A stretch of 64,000 nucleotides of DNA from Colwellia sp. 75C3. GTDB taxonomy: Bacteria > Pseudomonadota > Gammaproteobacteria > Enterobacterales > Alteromonadaceae. A program made the translations under genes and the position numbers. The stretch lies in NCBI RefSeq assembly GCF_002836255.1, contig NZ_PJAU01000054.1:186001-250000 (forward strand), in the 5' to 3' direction. Under the pieces are notes generated by a model that ran no database searches, had not been told where the DNA came from, and saw nothing but the letters and a program-made list of their open reading frames with translations. Positions 56,424-64,000 of the stretch are shown in pieces (position 1 is the stretch's first letter; each line of letters begins with the position of its first letter).

Positions 56424-57978
56424 ATAACGACCAACGTTGTGATTGAATATAACCAATGGTTTGTCTAAGCAATTTATCTGTCGGGCGATCTTCTTCAAGT
56501 AATTCAAAGAATCCGCTGATGTCATCTAACATAGCGCGAATATCTGGCGTTAATGATGTTTCATCAATTTCACCATTGATAATGCGGATACGTATACCTT
56601 GCACACTGGCTAATAACGTTGCTGCAAGTACTTGCTCGGTTAATTCTAATATACGTAAACAATCACGAGCAGCAATAGTACCCATGCTTACTTTATCTTG
56701 GTTATGACATTCAGTAGAGCGTGAGAATACACTGGCTGGCATAGTCAATTTCAATGCTTCAGCAGTCCACGCTGAACAACCAATTTGAATCGCTTTAAAG
56801 CCGTGATTAATATAACGACGCTCTGCGGTAGCTGCACTTAGATTAGACGGTAAACCATGATTCATTTTCACATCAACTAAAGTCGCTATTTGTCTATCAG
56901 CTAAATCAGCTAAGTTAGCGATACAGTTTTTCATTGAATCCATTGCCATAGCAATGTGACCACCATAGAAGTGTCCGCCATGTAAAACGTGCTCACCAAT
57001 GCCATCGATAATAGGATTATCGTTAGCAGAGTTTAATTCGTTTTCTATCATGTTACGTAACCAAGGCAAGCTATCTTCGAGTACACCAATAACATGAGGT
57101 GCACAACGAATCGAATATCGATCTTGTAAACGATGAGAGTTACGTGGGTGTTCAAGATGGTTTAAATCATGTTGAATACGTCGAGCAACTTCGATTTGTC
57201 CTGGGTGAGGTTTAACGCTGAATAAAATGTCATCAAAGTGATGGCTATTACCTTTCAAAGCCAAGCTTGATAAGGCGGTAATACGAGTCATTAATTTACT
57301 GGCATATTGTCCACGGTCAAAGGCCTGACAGGCAAGTGCCGTCATAACCGCTGTGCCGTTCATAATAGCTAAACCTTCTTTAGGTCTTAGCTTGATTGGT
57401 TTTAAACCTTCTTTTTCAAAGGCTAAAGCAGCGTTAACTACTTCACCTTTATAGTAAGTATCACGCTCACCGATAAGTGTGCCGGCAACATATGAAAGTG
57501 GCGTTAAATCACCACTAGCACCAACAGAGCCTTCTTCAGGGATCACCGGTACTATTTCTCGGTTGACCAACTCGACTAACAAATTAAGTAAATCCCAGCT
57601 TACGCCAGAAAAACCTTGAGATAATGAAGCTAAGCGAGCGGCTAAAATCATTTTACCTTGTTCTATGGTAAAGAATTTACCTAAACCACAGCCGTGAAAG
57701 CGGGTTAAATGTATTGGTAGTTCATCAACTAAAGACATAGGTACTTCAACAGTACAAGAGTCGCCATAACCGGTAGTAACGCCGTAAATATGGCCTTCTT
57801 CTCTTAAAAGCTTGTCTAAAAAGGCTACGCCTTTGTCTACTTTTTCATGAAAGTGCGCATCATCACTCAAACTTACTTCAGCATTCTTTTCCACTACACT
57901 AACGATATCTTCAATGGTTAAACGGCCATAACCAAATACCAGTTTATTATTCTTTGTTGTACTCACGTAATTCTCCAT
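56413..57978 (-). CDS. Aromatic amino-acid ammonia-lyase (HAL/PAL/TAL family), APE cluster
   Basis: A 521-residue lyase. The self-made MIO cofactor comes from Ala154-Ser155-Gly156 in GSVGASGDLTPL; the catalytic Tyr is in IYGVTTGYG (Tyr65), and the active-site MNGTAVMTAL segment follows. It eliminates ammonia from His, Phe or Tyr; in pigment clusters such an enzyme supplies cinnamate or 4-coumarate as starter. The substrate-selectivity pair aligns as Phe94-His95 (Ser-His in histidine lyases, His-Leu in tyrosine lyases, Phe-Leu in phenylalanine lyases), so the preference is not obvious. It lies between the acyltransferase and thioesterase genes. Confidence 0.93.
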   Translation of the reverse strand: MENYVSTTKNNKLVFGYGRLTIEDIVSVVEKNAEVSLSDDAHFHEKVDKGVAFLDKLLREEGHIYGVTTGYGDSCTVEVPMSLVDELPIHLTRFHGCGLGKFFTIEQGKMILAARLASLSQGFSGVSWDLLNLLVELVNREIVPVIPEEGSVGASGDLTPLSYVAGTLIGERDTYYKGEVVNAALAFEKEGLKPIKLRPKEGLAIMNGTAVMTALACQAFDRGQYASKLMTRITALSSLALKGNSHHFDDILFSVKPHPGQIEVARRIQHDLNHLEHPRNSHRLQDRYSIRCAPHVIGVLEDSLPWLRNMIENELNSANDNPIIDGIGEHVLHGGHFYGGHIAMAMDSMKNCIANLADLADRQIATLVDVKMNHGLPSNLSAATAERRYINHGFKAIQIGCSAWTAEALKLTMPASVFSRSTECHNQDKVSMGTIAARDCLRILELTEQVLAATLLASVQGIRIRIINGEIDETSLTPDIRAMLDDISGFFELLEEDRPTDKLLRQTIGYIQSQRWSLYDA

Positions 57979-57998
57979 CTTGGCTTCAAGTGACCAAG

Positions 57999-58979
57999 TT
58001 ATTCGTTGTCTGATTTAGGCTTTTCTAGTGGTAATGCTGAAGGCTTCGCCACGGTGTGCCAAAAATTAAAAAAGTTATACCACTGATAAGGGGCTAACAG
58101 AACATGTTTTTCTAAACGTTTCGCAAAACGTTTCGTTAAGTCATTAAAGTATTGTTGCCTTTCTTTTCGTTTGATCTTAATCGGATCGGCAAGTTTTTCT
58201 ATGTAGGTACGATAACGACCTTTTTCCTTAATACAGAAAATAGTAAATACCGGGCAATCCATAATGGTTGCCAGGGCAAAAGGCCCAACGGCAAACGGAG
58301 CGTCTTCACCTAAAAATGGCGCAAAATTAACACTATTTGGGTTATTCACTGACGTTCTATCAGCAAAAATAACCACGGCTTCGCCATCTTCAATTTTTTG
58401 TTTTAACTTAATGGTATCATCAGGGCCAAAATTATTGATGTGAATAAAATTGATAGCTGAATCTGCATTCACTTTTTTTAAGAAGTTATTAAATGACGGA
58501 GTATGTTCGTTATAGGTAATGACATTAAGCGGCTTTTTATTTTCACCATGACTAAAAATAGCACGACATACTTCCATATTACCTAAGTGAGCACTGAAAA
58601 TTACCGCTCCTGGACCAGAAGAAAGCGCTTGATAACCTTCATCACCGACAATATCAATATCATCAAAACTGACCTTGCCTAACCAGGCATCAAATTTATC
58701 AACAATGGATAAACCAAAAGAGAAAAATACTTTAAAGCCATCATTAAATTTGGCCAAGCCTGTTTTTTTAGCTTGTCCCTGACTGACATGATAATTATCT
58801 AAATAATACCAAACAGCTTGCCTTGCACTGCTACCAGTTAGATAAAAATAAAACATCACTGGTGTTAGGCAGACTTTGAATAGGCCTTTACCAAAGATTT
58901 TGTAGATAAAGATCAAGGTTTCAATACCTAACATAGAGCCGCGTTCAGTAACTTTTGACCAATGCAGTTGCTTTTTCAT
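57999..58979 (-). CDS. LpxL/HtrB-family acyltransferase, APE cluster
   Basis: A 326-residue membrane-associated acyltransferase with the LPLAT motif AVIFSAHLGNMEVCR (His...Glu), a VIFADRTS segment and the PFAVGPFALA pocket. LpxL relatives add secondary acyl chains to lipid A. In APE clusters a member probably attaches the aryl-polyene chain to a glycolipid or lipid carrier (inference). The start directly follows the GT2 stop without a gap, so the two are coupled. Confidence 0.88.
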   Translation of the reverse strand: MKKQLHWSKVTERGSMLGIETLIFIYKIFGKGLFKVCLTPVMFYFYLTGSSARQAVWYYLDNYHVSQGQAKKTGLAKFNDGFKVFFSFGLSIVDKFDAWLGKVSFDDIDIVGDEGYQALSSGPGAVIFSAHLGNMEVCRAIFSHGENKKPLNVITYNEHTPSFNNFLKKVNADSAINFIHINNFGPDDTIKLKQKIEDGEAVVIFADRTSVNNPNSVNFAPFLGEDAPFAVGPFALATIMDCPVFTIFCIKEKGRYRTYIEKLADPIKIKRKERQQYFNDLTKRFAKRLEKHVLLAPYQWYNFFNFWHTVAKPSALPLEKPKSDNE

Positions 58980-59795
58980 TTAATTGCTTACCTTAGGTTG
59001 GCCACTCGTTTTTCTGCACATAAGTTTTCTATAAATAATTTTAGGCAAACGCCATAACATGCCAAAAAACAATCGGGTATGCATCAATGAAATTAGGACG
59101 TTGTCATCAAAAACATTGAAGTGCGAAATTCCGTCTTCAGGATAAAGTACTTTCGTTTTGATAAAGTGCATCGGTACTCCCTGCCAATGTAATTTCACCA
59201 TCACCTCAATATCAAAATCCATTTTATTTCCTAAACGGCTTGATTGAGTAAGTTGATGATAGGCTGCTAACGGATAAACACGAAAGCCACACATTGAATC
59301 TTTAATATCCATTGAGAGTGTTTCGATATAGACCCAAAAATGGGTAATAAAACGCCCGTAATAACGACCTTTAGAAATGCTGTCATCATAAATTGGCTGA
59401 CCACTTAATAAAGCCTGTGGCTGGGCAAGTGATAATTTAAGCATACGGTCAACATCATTAAGATCATGCTGACCATCCGCGTCAACTTGTAATGCATGAC
59501 TCCAGCCAGCTTGATAGGCCGCAGCTAAACCGGTTTGTACTGCCGCGCCTTTGCCACCATTTTGTGCTCGGCGAATAAGGGTTACTTGATGAAAATCACT
59601 ATCAATAGCCGCTAATACTTGCTGAGTTTCTTCATTACTACCATCATCGACCAAAATAATAGGTAAACCAAAAACCACCAACGCTTTAATGGTGTCAGTA
59701 ATCACTAAATGGTGATTGTAATTAGGAATAACAAAACCGTATGCTAATGTTTTTCCTTGTGGCTTAGTTGCCGCTGCTGTAGCTAATTGAGTCAT
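58980..59795 (-). CDS. GT2 glycosyltransferase, APE cluster
   Basis: A 271-residue cytoplasmic GT-A enzyme: YGFVIPNYNHH at the start, ILVDDGSNEET and the metal-binding QVDADGQHD. Dolichol-phosphate-mannose-synthase-like layout without membrane anchors. It may build the sugar core on which the polyene is placed. The ATG shares a base with the stop of the dehydratase upstream (TAATG). Confidence 0.9.
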   Translation of the reverse strand: MTQLATAAATKPQGKTLAYGFVIPNYNHHLVITDTIKALVVFGLPIILVDDGSNEETQQVLAAIDSDFHQVTLIRRAQNGGKGAAVQTGLAAAYQAGWSHALQVDADGQHDLNDVDRMLKLSLAQPQALLSGQPIYDDSISKGRYYGRFITHFWVYIETLSMDIKDSMCGFRVYPLAAYHQLTQSSRLGNKMDFDIEVMVKLHWQGVPMHFIKTKVLYPEDGISHFNVFDDNVLISLMHTRLFFGMLWRLPKIIYRKLMCRKTSGQPKVSN

Positions 59796-60145
59796 TAAGC
59801 GAAAACCACTTTGCCTGAGGCATGTTGTCCATGATTAGAGGAATAATTAAAGCTATATTTCTTCGGCTTTAACTGCTCAAGCGTTAAAGTCACTTGATAA
59901 CCCGGTCTAACAATATGCTGAAACTTTAAGGCATCAACACTAATAAGTGTGGTTATATCGAGACCAAAATATTGTGCTAAATAGTTCATAACCCAATCAA
60001 GCTGAGCCACACCTGGAAGAATAGGCGCTTCGGGGAAGTGTCCTTGAAAATAATATAAGTTTTCAGGAATAGTTAAGTTCAACTCAACGCGGTTACTACT
60101 TTGCTCAATTAATTCAAGCTCCGCTTGATAAACAAAATCAGTCAA
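59795..60145 (-). CDS. Small hotdog dehydratase (ApeI-like)
   Basis: A 116-residue FabZ/FabA-like protein with the motif YYFQGHFPEAPILPGVAQLDW. The His is conserved, but the usual catalytic Glu position (PGVxxxE) holds Asp (PGVAQLD). APE-type small dehydratases may work with the larger hotdog protein as a pair. The 8-base overlap with the acyl-AMP ligase gene and the one-base overlap with GT2 show tight coupling. Confidence 0.85.
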   Translation of the reverse strand: MTDFVYQAELELIEQSSNRVELNLTIPENLYYFQGHFPEAPILPGVAQLDWVMNYLAQYFGLDITTLISVDALKFQHIVRPGYQVTLTLEQLKPKKYSFNYSSNHGQHASGKVVFA

Positions 60146-61541
60146 ACAAACTCTCCAAGTGTTTTTTATTCAATTTACCCTGGCTGTTGTAGGGTAATTG
60201 TTCAAGGTATCTAAACTTTCTAGGCACAACAATCGCTTCAAAATACTGCTTAAGAAATGTTTTTAGTTGGCGATCGAAAGTAAATTTTTTATCTATCGAA
60301 AAAGCGAGTTGACCGGCACTAGATAATTCAGCAACTGCGGCTAAACAACGTCTTTTGCCTACTTGTTCATGAACAAGCACATAAGCTTGTGCAATCCATT
60401 CATGCTCAGTTAAACGTGCGCCTAATTCATCTAATGAACAGCGTTTTTCTTCAATTTTGACAATTCTATCAGCCCTACCTAAGAGTTTAAATCTTTGTTT
60501 ATCGATTAACTCAACTCTGTCATCGGTTTCATACCATTGCTGTCTATTCACATAGGGAGATAAAATAGCCAGTCGTTGTGTTTCATCATCGGCACTGAAC
60601 TGTATTTCACTAAACACTTGCCAGTTTTCATCATCAAGTGATACCCGCTGTCGCCAGGCAATACCACCCGTTTCGGTACTGCCAAAAACTTCTATTGGCC
60701 TGATATTTAATTCACTATGCAAATCAATCGATGCTGCTGCGTTAAGTGGTCCACCTGAAGAAAACAATACCTGTAACTGATCACGTACTTCTCTTAAGAC
60801 ATTATCGTTTAATAAGCGATGGTAGTACGCAGGACTAGAGATTAAACAGATGTTACGATTAGTTAGCTGCTTAATTTTCTGTACTAAATGTTCAGGGTAA
60901 GCAAAGGCTTGTAGATAAAGATCTCGCCCTGACCACAAAGGCCACAATAATTTAAACAACAACCCATAAATATGTTGATGCGATACTGTCGCCATTACTA
61001 ATGCAGATTCACCTTCATCATTGTCTAACTGCGAGCAGAAGGTTTTCTCTAACTGTTCAACTTCAATAATCAGTTGATTAAATTTCTTATAAATTGCTTT
61101 TGCTTGTCCGCTTGAGCCTGAAGTAAAAAAGACAATATCACTTTCAGGGTTAAGTACTAGCTTTACACCCGTTACTGGGCTATTAGCCTCTTTGGCTAAT
61201 AAACATTTTAATGAAGCAATATCAAAACAAGGATATTCATCAACCAAATCGTTATTATCAATGCCTTGCGACTCATGACAGTCACCTAAAAAAATGTCTG
61301 CATGCACCATACATTGCTGAAGCTGCAAGGATTGACCATTCGGCGGTAAAACGACACGTTTATTGGCAGCAACTAAAGCAAAAAAGTAGAGCGAGAAAAG
61401 GTAACTATCCTGACAAAAAAGCAACCACGTTTGTTGGGGTTGTTCACTCAATTTATCTTTCAAACAAATGACTTGCTGTTGCCATTGAGAAAAGCTGACA
61501 CCTTGCTCGATAAAGTGTGATGATTGATTGGGAAACTTCAT
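60138..61541 (-). CDS. Acyl-AMP ligase (ANL family), APE cluster
   Basis: A 467-residue adenylating enzyme: P-loop FFTSGSSGQAKAIYKKF, the SSPAYYHRLL and VFGSTETGGIAWR (A5) motifs, YETDDRVEL (A7) and the hinge GRADRIVK. The small C-terminal domain ends in PYNSQGKLNKK with the catalytic Lys. It should activate the aryl starter, for instance the cinnamate-type acid from the ammonia-lyase, and load it onto one of the two ACPs. It is about 93 bases downstream of the COG4648 gene. Confidence 0.9.
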   Translation of the reverse strand: MKFPNQSSHFIEQGVSFSQWQQQVICLKDKLSEQPQQTWLLFCQDSYLFSLYFFALVAANKRVVLPPNGQSLQLQQCMVHADIFLGDCHESQGIDNNDLVDEYPCFDIASLKCLLAKEANSPVTGVKLVLNPESDIVFFTSGSSGQAKAIYKKFNQLIIEVEQLEKTFCSQLDNDEGESALVMATVSHQHIYGLLFKLLWPLWSGRDLYLQAFAYPEHLVQKIKQLTNRNICLISSPAYYHRLLNDNVLREVRDQLQVLFSSGGPLNAAASIDLHSELNIRPIEVFGSTETGGIAWRQRVSLDDENWQVFSEIQFSADDETQRLAILSPYVNRQQWYETDDRVELIDKQRFKLLGRADRIVKIEEKRCSLDELGARLTEHEWIAQAYVLVHEQVGKRRCLAAVAELSSAGQLAFSIDKKFTFDRQLKTFLKQYFEAIVVPRKFRYLEQLPYNSQGKLNKKHLESLFD

Positions 61542-61634
61542 AATTGGCTAACTTTTTTAACGATTAAAAGTGATTTATTAAATAATCGATTACATGATTA
61601 TTTTGCTAAAAGTCATTTACATCACTGCATTGAC

Positions 61635-62204
61635 TTATTTTTGATTGGCTTTCCTAGCTGTATTACGCTTTTTTACCACAAAACGTACCACAAACTCTCC
61701 GGCCATTAATAAACCCATTAATACATAGGAAATTAAGCCATTATACACAAGCCACACTTGTTCATTTTCATGAAAAATAGTGACGGTAGCAATAAGGGCA
61801 TTAACGATAAAAAAACCACACCAAACTTGCGTAACTCGACGAGTATAAGCAATACCATCTTCATCAAGTTGTTCACGTAAACGGGCAATAATTTCAACAA
61901 TACTCGGTGGTTTATATAAGGAGTAACCGAAAATAGCGAGAAAGCTAATACTCATAACCACAGGGTAGAACTTTAATGCCAGCGCGGAGTTAGCCAACAC
62001 ACTAAAAGTGAGTAATGATAGAACGGCAACTAAGACAATATTTGCATGAGGAATAGTACCGCGCTTACCCGGAGAGTTGAGATGCCGAACAATAAAAATG
62101 ATGGCAAAAAATGCGGCAAGCATACCTGGTTCGAAATATTGTAAACCGAAATACACCGCTAAAGGATAGGTTATGAGTAGAAGAGCCAATAACGTGTTTT
62201 TCAT
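61635..62204 (-). CDS. COG4648 membrane protein, APE cluster
   Basis: A 189-residue inner-membrane protein with about six helices (LLALLLITYPLAVYFGL; LVAVLSLLTFSVLANSALAL; WCGFFIVNALIATVTIF) and a strongly basic C-terminus (VKKRNTARKANQK). Such proteins appear regularly beside ACPs and the ligase in APE clusters; no activity is established. Probably a membrane tether for the soluble enzymes (inference). Confidence 0.83.
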   Translation of the reverse strand: MKNTLLALLLITYPLAVYFGLQYFEPGMLAAFFAIIFIVRHLNSPGKRGTIPHANIVLVAVLSLLTFSVLANSALALKFYPVVMSISFLAIFGYSLYKPPSIVEIIARLREQLDEDGIAYTRRVTQVWCGFFIVNALIATVTIFHENEQVWLVYNGLISYVLMGLLMAGEFVVRFVVKKRNTARKANQK

Positions 62205-62283
62205 AATTTTTAACTAAGGTGCTTCAAATAGGAAGTATTAAATTACCGCTAACACGTTAATAGGTTAGCGGTTTGCCGATCAG

Positions 62284-62538
62284 TTAATCTAATAATTTTT
62301 TGATAGCAACGATGACATCTTCAACAGTACGAACTTGTTTAAAGTCATCCGGTTCGATTTTTTTGCCCGTTTGCTCTCTTAATTTAACAACAAGATCAAC
62401 GGCATCAATACTATCTAAATCGAGATCTTCATATAAATTAGCTTTAAGCGTTATATCTTCAGCTTCAACTTCAAAAGCTTCTTCTAAGATATTGCTAAGC
62501 ATGGTAAATAGTTGTTCATTTGTCATAACATTACTCAC
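62284..62538 (-). CDS. Acyl carrier protein, APE cluster
   Basis: An 84-residue acidic carrier with Ser43 in DLDLDSIDAVDL for the phosphopantetheine arm. It starts at the base after the stop of the other ACP gene. The two differ in sequence, which suggests separate duties such as starter loading and chain extension. No phosphopantetheinyl transferase is seen in the window. Confidence 0.93.
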   Translation of the reverse strand: MSNVMTNEQLFTMLSNILEEAFEVEAEDITLKANLYEDLDLDSIDAVDLVVKLREQTGKKIEPDDFKQVRTVEDVIVAIKKLLD

Positions 62539-62796
62539 TTAAGTACGACTCTCAGCAATAAATTCACATAAGGTTTTTACTGAATAAAAGTGTTTTTTAC
62601 TATCATCAGAATTATTGTCTATTTTTACGTCATAGGCTTTTTTAATTGCAACACCTAGTTCTAAGGCATCAATAGAGTCTAAACCTAAACCATCAATAAA
62701 AAGGGCATCTTCATAATCAATATCTGCCGGCTCGATGTCTTCGAGATCTAAGGTCTCAATAATTAACTGTTTTACTTCTTCACTTAAATTATTCAT
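62539..62796 (-). CDS. Phosphopantetheine-binding acyl carrier protein, APE cluster
   Basis: An 85-residue acidic carrier with Ser41 in DGLGLDSIDALEL. It lies 38 bases after the ketosynthase-like gene and directly before the second ACP. It closely follows the pattern of ACPs in aryl-polyene and flexirubin clusters, where one carries the aryl starter. Confidence 0.93.
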   Translation of the reverse strand: MNNLSEEVKQLIIETLDLEDIEPADIDYEDALFIDGLGLDSIDALELGVAIKKAYDVKIDNNSDDSKKHFYSVKTLCEFIAESRT

Positions 62797-62834
62797 GTTC
62801 CAACTATTCCTTTAACAACTTTAAATTAATATGA

Positions 62835-63587
62835 CTAGCTTGCTGCTCGACTCAATTGCCATGAGTGGCGCTTACTATTAACATTAACTTCTTTACTGCT
62901 ACTGTAATAAAAATTTAAAAAATCTAAAACCTGCATGCGCTGATTTTCTGTTTGTACTTTATCTTTATCGCTTTCTTGCTTAGCTTGCAAAGCCAAGGTA
63001 TAGACTTCATCCCCCTTACCTGCAGGCTCTAATAAAAGCGCACAGGCTATAGCGACTTCATCTTGAGCAATATACTGTTGGTATATTTCAGGTACCAGCG
63101 TTTCAGTGAAAACCACTAACACTTGCGAATACTCGTTAGCTGAAAGCTTACATAATGCATCGATAATGGCAGTAAAAAAAGTATCTTCACCTGCCGACAC
63201 TGCCGTTAACGGTGCTTTATTACCGGTATAAATGCTAAATAAGCCACCCACAGCATTATGAACAGACAAACCAAACTGTGTCGGTGATAAGTCTTCTTTT
63301 GCGGCAACATCACTAATCAACTTACTCGTTTTAGCCAGATCACCATGGCGAGAAGCAAAAACACTTGGTACCGACATTAAACACTCATCGGCCGCACTTA
63401 ACGCGCAATGTAAAGCCAATTTAGCAAAAGGACTCAACCGACGACGCTGCATAGCAGGTATTTGCTTCAACGCAGGTAACTCTTGCGAATCACTAAGTGA
63501 CAATTCACCTTGAGCATAGCTTTGCCAATCTTGAGTGGTCGTTAAACCTCCCCCCCAAGCAACACATTGTTTAATGGAAAAATCCAA
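62835..63587 (-). CDS. Ketosynthase-like chain-length/partner protein, APE cluster
   Basis: A 250-residue protein corresponding to the N-terminal half of a ketosynthase (PF13723-like): QRRRLSPFAKLALHCALSAADE and FGLSVHNAVGGLFSIYTGNKAPLTAVSAGEDTF-like region (about 140-175). Where ketosynthases have the nucleophile (TACSSG), this has SAGEDT, so no condensing activity is expected. It may form a heterodimer with one of the full ketosynthases, or act as a chain-length factor. It is the first gene of the operon in this window, read away from a 413-base gap. Confidence 0.82.
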   Translation of the reverse strand: MDFSIKQCVAWGGGLTTTQDWQSYAQGELSLSDSQELPALKQIPAMQRRRLSPFAKLALHCALSAADECLMSVPSVFASRHGDLAKTSKLISDVAAKEDLSPTQFGLSVHNAVGGLFSIYTGNKAPLTAVSAGEDTFFTAIIDALCKLSANEYSQVLVVFTETLVPEIYQQYIAQDEVAIACALLLEPAGKGDEVYTLALQAKQESDKDKVQTENQRMQVLDFLNFYYSSSKEVNVNSKRHSWQLSRAAS

Positions 63588-64000
63588 GCTAAAGCACTCT
63601 TTAAAACCGCGACAAAATATGGCTAAGAATTTTACCTAAGCCAGCATGCCTATTCAAGTTAAAAGCCTCTTTTAGCGCAAGATAAATACATATTCCACTA
63701 ATTTACTTACAATTAAGGCTTAATTGCTGTACTTAAGTTTCATTATTATTACTAAAAAATGTACACTTTGTTGCTGTATTTCTTTCAGGTCTTGGCATAT
63801 CTTGTATTGGACATTGTTCCAAGCAATATTATTTACATGAAAAATAGCATTGTTCAAGGTGAAAAGTGAGTGAGTTCTAAATAAAACAAGTATATATATT
63901 CACTAAGTTAAACTACACTTAAATAAGCTTATTCGCACTTCAATTCCAATATGTTTCTTCCCTCTCAGCGAGATTTAAAAGGTTTAGAAACAAGCTATTA
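63588..64000. other. 413-base upstream region of the APE operon
   Basis: AT-rich DNA without a convincing gene. It should contain the main promoter of the aryl-polyene operon (minus strand). I could not single out -35/-10 boxes with confidence or any operator palindrome. A short open frame on the plus strand runs off the window edge (from 63951) and is too short to judge. Confidence 0.5.

Noticed and set aside
63951..64000. Possible start of a divergent gene (MFLPSQRDLKGLETSY...)
   Set aside because: Only 16 codons before the window ends and no Shine-Dalgarno; cannot be supported.

Overview
The window is AT-rich DNA from a marine gammaproteobacterium. TonB-dependent receptors of the Alteromonadales type, MipA/DUF3019 signalling loci, spondin-domain proteins, a laminarin-type sugar locus with SapC/cupin/tryptophan-halogenase genes and an aryl-polyene (APE) cluster together suggest Colwelliaceae (Colwellia, Cognaticolwellia or Thalassotalea). 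That placement is inferred from gene content and was not searched. I saw no rRNA, tRNA, transposase, prophage or CRISPR array.

Layout. 1-5.5 kb: the end of a TonB-dependent receptor, then a MipA/OmpV protein, a DUF3019 protein and an OmpR/EnvZ-type pair. 5.6-12.7 kb: a signalling block made of a 1400-residue hybrid kinase with three receiver domains, CheR and CheB enzymes without chemoreceptors, and a receiver-kinase protein. 12.8-16.4 kb: a candidate N-acetylgalactosamine (GalNAc) module with a Tat-exported GH109-type glycosidase, a sugar nucleotidyltransferase and a NahK-like sugar 1-kinase. 16.7-20.5 kb: two spondin-domain proteins and a two-component pair.

20.8-39.2 kb: a beta-glucan (probably laminarin) utilisation locus. 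It holds a GH1 beta-glucosidase, a GPH-type sugar symporter, a large TonB-dependent receptor, SapC, a JmjC-like cupin, a flavin-dependent halogenase homologue, a polysaccharide deacetylase, a secreted GH16, a GH3, a FucP-type transporter and a LacI-family repressor. Three promoters in this locus carry paired TGGAAGCGCTTCCA-like operators placed just after the -10 box, which ties the locus into one regulon. The proposed flow is GH16 cutting the polymer outside, the receptor importing oligosaccharides, GH3 and GH1 cleaving to glucose, and the transporters moving products inward.

39.3-46.4 kb: pfkA with a broken or non-canonical start, a small alpha/beta-barrel protein, a lipoprotein polysaccharide deacetylase, feoAB with a Fur-box candidate, a mobile-like palindromic repeat, and a second MipA/OmpV gene.

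46.4-63.6 kb: a long minus-strand APE operon. It contains a ketosynthase-like protein, two acyl carrier proteins (ACPs), a COG4648 membrane protein, an acyl-AMP ligase, two hotdog dehydratases, a GT2, an LpxL-like acyltransferase, an aromatic ammonia-lyase, a thioesterase, a LolA-like protein, an MMPL exporter, a halogenase-like flavoprotein, a DUF3261 lipoprotein, two ketosynthases and a ketoreductase. The ammonia-lyase and ligase would supply an aromatic starter, the Fab-like enzymes extend it, and the acyltransferase, LolA and MMPL proteins attach and export it to the outer membrane. The least understood parts of the window are the two halogenase-like flavoproteins in sugar and pigment contexts, the selectivity pair of the ammonia-lyase, the start of pfkA, and the duplicated lipoprotein leader upstream of GH16.
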